Shown: piece after piece, positions 8,766 to 15,551 of the stretch
How positions within the stretch are numbered: position 1 is the stretch's first letter
Layout of the letters: each line of letters opens with the position of its first letter
NCBI GenBank assembly: GCA_019192445.1
Contig: JAHCMK010000002.1
Location: forward strand, 600,273-664,272
Direction: 5' to 3'
Length of the DNA: 64,000 nucleotides
DNA from: Oceanococcus sp. HetDA_MAG_MS8
GTDB taxonomy: Bacteria; Pseudomonadota; Gammaproteobacteria; Nevskiales; Oceanococcaceae
Made by a program: the position numbers and the translations under genes
Notes under the pieces: model-generated
Databases searched by the model: none
The model's input: the letters and a program-made list of their open reading frames with translations, nothing else
Told to the model about the DNA's origin: nothing

Positions 8766-9540
8766 TTCCGGCCGCGTCATAGCGGTTTTTGATGTCTTCT
8801 AGCATGTCGCAGCGGGTCTGCCACCAGTCGGCGGTTTTGGTCCAAGGTCGCACCGTAATGATGACAGCGCTATCGGCCAAATCGGTGACCCCAATCCAAG
8901 GTTTGGGGTCTTGCAGTACACGCTCATCGCTGCTCACCATATCGGTGGCGATGTCTTTGGCGAGTTTGATATCCGAGTCGTAGCTGATACCAATTTTCAA
9001 GTCGATACGGCGGGTGTCTCGGGTCGAGAAATTGGTGATCACACGCCCCCAAATTTCGGCGTTAGGAACCGTGACTTCCTGGTTGTCCAGAGTTCGCATG
9101 ACGGTGGCGATGATGCGGATTTCTTCGACGACTCCGGTGACCCCACCGGCGTCCACGAAGTCGCCGGTTTTAAAGGGCCTGAAGGTAATCAACATGACCC
9201 CGGCTGCGAAGGAAGACAGCTGGTCTTTGAGGGACAAACCAATTGCTACGCCGGCACCACCCAGTAAGGCGGCGGCTGATGTCGTCGAAATCCCCAACTG
9301 GCCGAGTGCAGTGACGACCACAACAGCCAGTAATACTCCATAGGCGACATTGGCCAAAAAGGCCGCCAACATGACGTCGACCTTGGCTTTGCCCAAGGTG
9401 GTGCGCAGGGCGCCGATCAGCAGTTTGGCGACCCAGCGGCCAATCACAAAGGTGGCCAGCGCGAGCACCAATTTCAGGCCCATGCTCTGCAGGGTCGAGA
9501 GAATGAGCGCGGTGTCCAGGCGGCTCAGTAGTGCATCCAT
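8713..9540 (-). CDS. mscS: small-conductance mechanosensitive channel MscS
   Basis: This 275-residue inner-membrane protein has three N-terminal membrane helices and the glycine/alanine-rich pore helix of MscS (AAALLGGAGVAIGLSLKDQLSSFAAG), followed by FRPFKTGDFVDAGGVTGVVEEI, which is the start of the cytoplasmic beta domain. The C-terminal cage ends ITIPFPQMDVHL, as in the family. It opens when membrane tension rises on osmotic down-shock. Length is close to E. coli MscS (286 residues). An AAGGA site lies upstream of the ATG. The gene stands alone and overlaps the gene at 7761 tail to tail. Confidence 0.93.
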   Translation of the reverse strand: MDALLSRLDTALILSTLQSMGLKLVLALATFVIGRWVAKLLIGALRTTLGKAKVDVMLAAFLANVAYGVLLAVVVVTALGQLGISTTSAAALLGGAGVAIGLSLKDQLSSFAAGVMLITFRPFKTGDFVDAGGVTGVVEEIRIIATVMRTLDNQEVTVPNAEIWGRVITNFSTRDTRRIDLKIGISYDSDIKLAKDIATDMVSSDERVLQDPKPWIGVTDLADSAVIITVRPWTKTADWWQTRCDMLEDIKNRYDAAGITIPFPQMDVHLHKDSA

Positions 9541-9574
9541 AAATGTGTCCTTAAAACGGAATGAGTAGCCAATA

Positions 9575-9600
9575 GGGTGAATGGGGTGCAGAGTTCACCC
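9575..9600. terminator. weak stem-loop downstream of the GspE-type ATPase gene
   Basis: GGGTGAA at 9575-9581 pairs with TTCACCC at 9594-9600 around a 12-base loop. It lies between the end of the ATPase gene and the start of mscS on the same strand. There is no clear T-run, so termination is only possible. Confidence 0.3.
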
Positions 9601-9663
9601 TTGAGGCCATCTAACATCGCATATGTCGTTGGTGCTGTGCGCGGAAGAGCTTGGGCGCGACGC

Positions 9664-11406
9664 TCAAAACAGAAGATGATGGAGAATTTCGTCCAAGCTG
9701 GTCTTTCCAGCGGCCACGGCTTCGGCTCCGGCATCACGCAATGTGCGCAGCCCTTGCGCCTCCACAGCGGCGCTCAGCTCGCCCAGCTCGGTGTCGTCAG
9801 TGATGTGCTTACGAATCTGGTGGTCGGTGCGCAGAATTTCATACAAGCCCATACGCCCTCGGTAGCCTGTCTCTCGACATTCTAAGCAGCCCGGCGCTTG
9901 TGCCACGCGGGCCGGCAAGGGCTCTTTGGTTTGCAGCAGGGTCCATGCCTCACGGATGTCTTCGCCTGCTAGGTCGCGCTTGCAGTGGGTGCACAGCCGC
10001 CTGACTAAGCGCTGAGCCAGCACGCCTAATAATGTGGCGCGAAGCAGATAGGCGGGTGCGCCCAACTCCAGCAGCCGCACAATAGCACCGGCTGCGGTGT
10101 TGGTATGCAAGGTTGCCAGGACCAAGTGCCCCGTGAGCGCGGCCTGTAGCGCCACCTCTGTGGTGGCTCGGTCGCGAATCTCGCCGACCATAATCACATC
10201 GGGGTCTTGGCGGAGTAGTGCGCGCAGGCCTTGAGCAAAACCCAGATCCATTTGCGGGTTGACCTGAGTTTGATTGATGCGAGGCTCAATGAGCTCAATG
10301 GGATCCTCAACCGTGCAAATATTCCGGCGCGGGTTGGCCAGGGCCCGCAAGGTGGCATACAGGGTTGTAGTTTTTCCCGACCCCGTAGGTCCGGTGACGA
10401 GTATGAGCCCGTGTGGTGCGGTGCACATCTCGTTCCAGGTCTTGAGCTGGTCGGCGCCAAGGCCGATTTCGCCCAGGCCCTGTACCACCAGCTCCGGATC
10501 GAAGATCCGCAACACCAGCTTTTCCCCAAAAGCTGTGGGTAATGTGGATAAGCGCAGCTCCACCTCCCGCCCTTCTGGCGACACAGACTTGATCCGCCCA
10601 TCCTGCGGGCGCCGGCGCTCGACGAGATTACAGCCTGCGAGGATCTTCAGACGGCTGCACACAGCCGCGAAGACATTCTCTGGTAGCTGATAGATATCGT
10701 GCAGAACCCCATCAATACGCAGCCGCAGTCGGCCGACCCCGCGACGCGGCTCCATATGAATGTCGCTGGCGCGGTTCTCAAAGGCATATTGCAGCAACCA
10801 ATCAACCACGCCGACGATATGTTGGTCGTCCTCGTTCAGGCTTTCGCGGTTACCAATGCGGACCAGGTTTTCCAAAACCTGGGCCCCGCCCCGCCGTTGG
10901 TTGCTGTCCTTACTGGCGCGCAGCAAGCTATGAAACTCCAGCAAATACCTTTGGATATCCGCAGGGTTCGCCAGGACGGGCTGGATCTTTCGCTCCAGCG
11001 TACGTTCCAGTTCTTGCACCCAGCCCAGGTCAAAGGGATCGGCGCAGGCAATGGTCGCCAAGTCTTTCCCGAGCCGGATCACTAACAGCTGTGCCCGACG
11101 TGCGTAGCCATAGGCCAGTGCTTGTGCGGTGGCTTGAGGGTCTAGCTTTAAGGGGTCTATACGCAGGTAGCGCATCCCAGCCTGCTCGGCCAGCCAGGCA
11201 CTGAGCTTTTCTGTGGTCCAGCTCTGCCCTGTTTGATCCGCGCGTGATAAACCGATTTGCCCTATGGCAACCAAGGGCTGCTCCTTGGAGGCAGCGAGTT
11301 GTTGGGCAGCTTGCGCGCGTTGTTTGGCGCTGATCCCCCCCTGAGAGTGCAGGGTGTCCAGCAACCACTGCGTTGTCAGCCGGGCGGGAGGGTTAGGAAC
11401 AGCCAT
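9664..11406 (-). CDS. GspE/PulE/PilB family secretion ATPase
   Basis: The 580-residue product has a type II secretion ATPase N-domain, then Walker A GPTGSGKTT (residues 339-347), an Asp box around VEDPIE, Walker B near DPDVIMVGEIRD, a His box in ATLHTN, and a tetracysteine zinc site (C472, C475, C507, C510). These are all features of hexameric GspE/PilB ATPases that power pilus or pseudopilus assembly. The ATG at 11406 is used, although a start 36 bases upstream is in frame. No other secretion or pilus gene is adjacent, so it is an orphan here. Whether it serves type IV pili, type II secretion or another system cannot be said. Confidence 0.88.
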   Translation of the reverse strand: MAVPNPPARLTTQWLLDTLHSQGGISAKQRAQAAQQLAASKEQPLVAIGQIGLSRADQTGQSWTTEKLSAWLAEQAGMRYLRIDPLKLDPQATAQALAYGYARRAQLLVIRLGKDLATIACADPFDLGWVQELERTLERKIQPVLANPADIQRYLLEFHSLLRASKDSNQRRGGAQVLENLVRIGNRESLNEDDQHIVGVVDWLLQYAFENRASDIHMEPRRGVGRLRLRIDGVLHDIYQLPENVFAAVCSRLKILAGCNLVERRRPQDGRIKSVSPEGREVELRLSTLPTAFGEKLVLRIFDPELVVQGLGEIGLGADQLKTWNEMCTAPHGLILVTGPTGSGKTTTLYATLRALANPRRNICTVEDPIELIEPRINQTQVNPQMDLGFAQGLRALLRQDPDVIMVGEIRDRATTEVALQAALTGHLVLATLHTNTAAGAIVRLLELGAPAYLLRATLLGVLAQRLVRRLCTHCKRDLAGEDIREAWTLLQTKEPLPARVAQAPGCLECRETGYRGRMGLYEILRTDHQIRKHITDDTELGELSAAVEAQGLRTLRDAGAEAVAAGKTSLDEILHHLLF

Positions 11407-11474
11407 GTGCAGCGCTTCATTCGGAGCCAAGATTGGTACCATGGGACAGATACATGGTGACTGTCGAGACTTGC

Positions 11475-12005
11475 ATGCGAGTTTTTCTGCGTAGTGGTTT
11501 ATTTGGACTCATTTTGAGCTTAGCCGGTTGTGCATCCATGTCGATGCCAAACCTGAAGTTTTGGGAGCCAGACTACGAATTTTTACCCGGCCCCGTGGCG
11601 GTAGAAGAGTTACGCCGAGCGTTAGTCTGCGACACCCCCAGTGCCGACTCCCGCGTGCAAGTCTTCGACTCCGCTGAGGCTTTGCGTGCAAGTAGCGTGG
11701 GTCAGAAACTCCAAGCACCATCGCTTGATTTGGGGCCGGAGCCAGCGAGCTATGCGGTTGTGGAACAAGGCGAGCGACGTACCGGAGGCTACAGCCTAGA
11801 ATTGCGACCACAGGCCAGCTTGAATGAAGAAGGGGTCGTGACCCTCCAGGCTGATTACTTAGAGCCCCTGCCAGATCGGATGCGCATCCAGATTGTGACC
11901 AGCTTGTGTGTTTTGGTGGAACTGCCAAATCAGCCCTACACCGGGGTTGTGTTGGTGGATGGAGATGGCCAAACACGGGCAACTTGGACTCGCAACCCGG
12001 AATAA
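11475..12005 (+). CDS. lipoprotein with PrcB-like C-terminal domain
   Basis: The 176-residue product has a lipoprotein signal with lipobox LAGC at about residue 19. The C-terminal half contains YAVVEQGERRTGGYSLEL followed by two more strands, which fits the PrcB C-terminal domain family, named after a subunit of the dentilisin protease complex of Treponema. In-frame ATGs also exist at 11433 and 11454, but 11475 gives the shortest normal signal peptide. It is divergent from the ATPase gene. No protease gene is next to it, so its partner is unknown. Confidence 0.65.
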   Translation: MRVFLRSGLFGLILSLAGCASMSMPNLKFWEPDYEFLPGPVAVEELRRALVCDTPSADSRVQVFDSAEALRASSVGQKLQAPSLDLGPEPASYAVVEQGERRTGGYSLELRPQASLNEEGVVTLQADYLEPLPDRMRIQIVTSLCVLVELPNQPYTGVVLVDGDGQTRATWTRNPE

Positions 12006-12055
12006 TGCGATCCGATTGGTGATCACCGAGGAATAGCGAAGGCCGCGAAACCTCT

Positions 12056-12634
12056 ATGCAATGCGCCGGTCTGAGGGGCATGTTTTATCTGCGAACCACT
12101 TTGAGAAAAGCCGCGCGAGGGCTCTGGGCCGCGGTGGTAGTCGGGGTTTTTGGATTAGGCAGTGCAGCTGCGGGGCCGCCTCCGGCACCATTGGCGCCGG
12201 ACTTTCCCCAAGTCGGACAAACCCATTGGCTGAATTCACCGCCACTGAGCTTGGCACAGTTGCGGGGTAAGCCCGTATTAGTGGAGTTTTGGAGTATTGG
12301 CTGTCAGAACAGCCGTAAAACCCTGCCCTGGTTGTCATCGGTGCAGCGGCAGTTTGGCGAGCAACTGCAGATTATCGGTGTGCACACGCCCGAGTTTTCC
12401 CGCGAACGGGACCCGCAGGTGGTCAAGCGCAAATTGCGTGATTTCGAAATTGATCACCCCGTGCTGCTCGATAACCAATTTCGTTACTGGAACGCTATGG
12501 GCAACCGGCATTGGCCGGCCCTGTACTTGATTGATGATCAGGGCCGCATTCAGGGAGCTTGGGCTGGGCAGGTTACCGACGGTAGCCCGCGTGCTGCCCG
12601 CATTGAGTCCGCTATCCGCGCACTGGTTCCTTAG
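12056..12634 (+). CDS. exported thioredoxin-fold protein, DipZ/TlpA-like, with CxxS site
   Basis: The 192-residue product has an N-terminal signal or anchor segment, then a thioredoxin fold closely resembling the C-terminal domain of DipZ: LVEFWSIGCQNSRKTLPW, IIGVHTPEFSRERDP, HPVLLDNQFRYWNAMGNRHWPALYLID, with the cis-Pro loop conserved. The redox motif that would be CxxC is CQNS (C83, S86), so one active-site cysteine is replaced by serine. A CxxS site cannot make the normal internal disulfide, so the protein may act in isomerisation, thiol binding or a non-redox role. An ATG at 12080 would shorten the N-terminus by eight residues. Confidence 0.78.
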   Translation: MQCAGLRGMFYLRTTLRKAARGLWAAVVVGVFGLGSAAAGPPPAPLAPDFPQVGQTHWLNSPPLSLAQLRGKPVLVEFWSIGCQNSRKTLPWLSSVQRQFGEQLQIIGVHTPEFSRERDPQVVKRKLRDFEIDHPVLLDNQFRYWNAMGNRHWPALYLIDDQGRIQGAWAGQVTDGSPRAARIESAIRALVP

Positions 12635-12812
12635 GCAGGCCCAGGCTGCAACAGGCAGCGCCCCACCCTAGTTTGACTATGGGTAGTGGGCAGAATCGAG
12701 CCAGAGCCAGGGCTGTGCGCGAGACTCTAACGAAGCCCCAGGTGGTGTTGCCGCTGACACTTGATACCGGGATGCATACACTTCCAGTGTTTTGTTCACT
12801 GGTTTGGGGATC

Positions 12813-13721
12813 ATGTTGGCTTTTCTTCCGGCGCCCCTGCGCGGCGTTATTGTGTCCACGGTCTTTGTGGCCAATTTGTTGTTTTGGGCGGTGCCGGTAT
12901 ATGCGGTGATCGTTCTGAAGTTGCTCCCAGTGCGGCCCTGGCAGAACCTGTGTACCGATGTTCTGCATGTATTGTGCAAATGCTGGCAGTCGCTGAATGT
13001 GGTGTTCGCCGAGAGCTTGGGAGATACCCGCTGGCACATCCACCAACATGTGGACCTCGGGCTCGATAAGCGCTACGTGGTGGTGAGCAATCACCAGAGC
13101 TGGAACGATATTTATGTGCTCATGAAAGTCATGGGTCACCAGGTGCCTTTTTTCAAATTTTTCCTCAAGCAGCAACTGATCTGGGTGCCCATTCTCGGTC
13201 CTGTGTGGTGGGCTTTAGATTATCCCTTCATGCGTCGCTACAGCCGGGAGCAAATCCGTCAGCGCCCAGAGCTGGCTGGAAAAGATTTGCAGACGGCCCG
13301 TGCCGCTTGCGAAAAGTACCGCCGTTTGCCGGTGACAGTATTGAACTACGTAGAGGGAACTCGCTTTACCCCAGCCAAACAAAAGGCCCAAAACAGCCCC
13401 TATCAACACTTGTTGCGGCCAAAAACTGGCGGGCTAGCCTTGGCGGTTGCGGCCCTGGGCGAACAAACCGACAAAATGCTCGATGTGACCATTGCCTATC
13501 ACGGCGGAGCCACTGGCTTTTGGGGCTTCATGAAGGGCGAAATGCGCGAAGTCTCTGTGGATATTCGCGAAATCCCCATCCCGGCCGAGTGGCGAGAGGC
13601 TGACTACAGCAGCGACCGTGAGTTTCGGGCCCGCGCCCAAAGCTACATGGCGGAGCTTTGGCAAGCCAAGGATGAGCGCATCAGCTCAATGTTAAGCAGC
13701 CCCGGCAAACGCCCAGCGTAA
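12813..13721 (+). CDS. lysophospholipid-type acyltransferase, YihG family
   Basis: The 302-residue product has an N-terminal membrane segment and the PlsC acyltransferase motifs: the HX4D catalytic pair in NHQSWNDI (H94, D99), FFLKQQLIWVPILGPVWWALDYPFM, and VEGTRFTP (E180). The order and spacing match E. coli YihG almost along the whole length (310 residues), an inner-membrane enzyme that acylates lysophospholipids. The ATG at 12813 is used, and a TTG at 12792 is also in frame. It stands alone, ending before a pair of hairpins. Confidence 0.88.
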   Translation: MLAFLPAPLRGVIVSTVFVANLLFWAVPVYAVIVLKLLPVRPWQNLCTDVLHVLCKCWQSLNVVFAESLGDTRWHIHQHVDLGLDKRYVVVSNHQSWNDIYVLMKVMGHQVPFFKFFLKQQLIWVPILGPVWWALDYPFMRRYSREQIRQRPELAGKDLQTARAACEKYRRLPVTVLNYVEGTRFTPAKQKAQNSPYQHLLRPKTGGLALAVAALGEQTDKMLDVTIAYHGGATGFWGFMKGEMREVSVDIREIPIPAEWREADYSSDREFRARAQSYMAELWQAKDERISSMLSSPGKRPA

Positions 13722-13806
13722 ACCTTGGGTGGCTTTGTGGTCGCGGGCCAGTCCCGCACCATTGACGCAGAGTGTTCCCGCATGGACCTCGCCTCTCACA
13801 AGAAAG

Positions 13807-13835
13807 AAGGCGACAGCCCTAGGGACTGCCGCCTT
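13807..13835. terminator. hairpin after the acyltransferase gene
   Basis: AAGGCG at 13807-13812 pairs with CGCCTT at 13830-13835, and an inner CAGCCC/GGGACTG stem completes a long hairpin followed by TTT on the plus strand. It lies in the 274-base gap between two convergent genes and can serve as a terminator for the acyltransferase. Confidence 0.55.
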
Positions 13836-13945
13836 TGGAGAGGCTGCCATAAGACAGCCAGGTGCCTGCCCTAGAGCAGATGGAAAAGCACTTTATTCAT
13901 GGTGAAGTTGCTCACTCCTTAACTAGAGAAGGCGACTCAGGCAAA

Positions 13946-13971
13946 CCGGAGTTGGGGTTAAGCAACTCCGG
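13946..13971 (-). terminator. hairpin after the Pro/Thr-rich lipoprotein gene
   Basis: CCGGAGTTG at 13946-13954 and CAACTCCGG at 13963-13971 form a perfect 9-bp stem with an 8-base loop, 25 bases beyond the stop of the minus-strand lipoprotein gene. On that strand it is followed by TTTG, a short T-run. Confidence 0.6.
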
Positions 13972-13995
13972 CCATGTTGCCTTTGTCTGGACTGC

Positions 13996-15417
13996 TCAGA
14001 GAATCCCAAACAGACCCGTAAGCAAGCCGTCATCGAACAGACTGTCCAGCAGGCTGCCAAGTGTCGGATTCAGGATGTTGTTGCGAGTGACGACATCACC
14101 CAACACACCATCTAAGCCGAGGATCTGGGATTGCAGGTCACCCAGTGCTTCCAAGGGGCTATCACTGAGTGAGGCACTGCCACCAGAGACGGAGGTCAAA
14201 GCTTGCAATGGGGAACCGTCCAGCGCTGCCATGAGCGCACCCAACAGTAGGTCTGCATCGGTACCGAAGCCATCACCCGCAAAGTCGGCAAGAGGACCAT
14301 CGAGAGGGTTGCCATCGGCAAGGATTTGAACGATCAACCCTTCGATCTCGTCTAGGTCAGTGCTCTTCGCCGTTGATTCCGTGACAGGAACATTCGTGAG
14401 GTAGGCAGTGAGGACATCAAGACCTTCGTTGAACAATCCGGTCACCACGGCGCCAACCGAACCACCCAATGCATCAGATGCTTCGGTCACAGCCGATGCA
14501 ATAGTTGCAGCCAGTGTAGGGTCGATTTCCGCAACTGGAATGCTCTCTAGCAAAACGCCGCGAAGCACGTTGTCAATGAGAGTTTGAGCAGCGGCAGCGG
14601 TGCCATCACCATCGTAACCAGCGAACTCTTCCAGCATGGTGGAGATATCGGCCACCGCTTGCGCTGCCGTTTCTAGAACGCCACCTAATACAGGTGCAGA
14701 AGCTAGCTCGGATGGCATGCTGTCGAGGGCCGTTGCCAAGGTTGCTAAGGCGGGTACGATCGCATTCTCAATGTCTGAAAGCGTCAGCTCTTCATCATCT
14801 TCAGGCAGAACGCTGACCAGGTCGAAGAACGCTACGCCAATCGGTGCGAGCGGGGTGCCCGCAAGAGGGTTGCCGCTGGCAATGGCTGGATCCGCATTGG
14901 GATCGCAATCACCACGGTCAACAATCTCTACCAGAGTGGCCTGCATGCTGCCGATGAACCGCTCCAGCGCGCCCTCTGCGCCCGTCACTGCAGCGTTAAA
15001 GGCATCAAAGGGGTCTTGGCCTTGTGTCAGCCCTTCGGTTTCAACAAGAACAGCGTCCGCAACGTCAACAAGGTAGTTCACAGAGCCAGCAGCGCAGGCA
15101 GTGATGTTGTTGAAAGGTGCAGGGAGCTGAGCGGCGAGTTGATTGACGACAATCTCTTCAACCACATCTTCTTGGACTGGGTCCAATGGACCTTCGACCT
15201 TGGAAACGGTCGGACCAGGGGTTGGCGTAGGCGTTGGCGTCGCAGTAGGTGCGGGCGTTGGCGTTGCCGTTGGGGCAGGTGTTGGGGTAGCCGTCGGTGC
15301 CGGGGTGGCAGTCGGCTCAGGGGGGGCGCTGCGTGACGTAGAATCAGAACCGCCACAGGCGGTCAGCAGCACAGCGGAGCTAGCAAGACCTGCTAGCAGT
15401 AGCTTGTGGGTAGGCAT
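13996..15417 (-). CDS. lipoprotein with Pro/Thr repeat linker, unknown function
   Basis: The 473-residue product has a signal peptide with lipobox LTAC (Cys21), then a linker of repeated PTATPTPAP units (about residues 32-68, encoded at roughly 15211-15325), then a helical, Ala/Leu/Asp-rich domain with repeated glycine turns. The linker would hold the domain away from the membrane, as in many surface or periplasmic lipoproteins. A GGAG ribosome binding site precedes the ATG. No family was recognised for the main domain. It is monocistronic, with a hairpin after it. Confidence 0.75.
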   Translation of the reverse strand: MPTHKLLLAGLASSAVLLTACGGSDSTSRSAPPEPTATPAPTATPTPAPTATPTPAPTATPTPTPTPGPTVSKVEGPLDPVQEDVVEEIVVNQLAAQLPAPFNNITACAAGSVNYLVDVADAVLVETEGLTQGQDPFDAFNAAVTGAEGALERFIGSMQATLVEIVDRGDCDPNADPAIASGNPLAGTPLAPIGVAFFDLVSVLPEDDEELTLSDIENAIVPALATLATALDSMPSELASAPVLGGVLETAAQAVADISTMLEEFAGYDGDGTAAAAQTLIDNVLRGVLLESIPVAEIDPTLAATIASAVTEASDALGGSVGAVVTGLFNEGLDVLTAYLTNVPVTESTAKSTDLDEIEGLIVQILADGNPLDGPLADFAGDGFGTDADLLLGALMAALDGSPLQALTSVSGGSASLSDSPLEALGDLQSQILGLDGVLGDVVTRNNILNPTLGSLLDSLFDDGLLTGLFGIL

Positions 15418-15551
15418 CCGTTTACTCCAAAAAACATGAAACGTAGACGCGGTTTCGGGGGGATTTCCGAAAACCGTGGGAGCTGTTTTACGGGGGCCTA
15501 TGTCAACGAACCGTCATGCCTTTGGGAAAAGTTGGCAAAGCACTGACAGCG

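Noticed and set aside
9664..11406. A type II secretion or type IV pilus operon
   Set aside because: Only the ATPase is present, and neighbours on both sides belong to unrelated families.
15206..15330. Short regular repeats that could look like a CRISPR array
   Set aside because: The repeats are in frame and encode the Pro/Thr linker of a lipoprotein, with no unique spacers.
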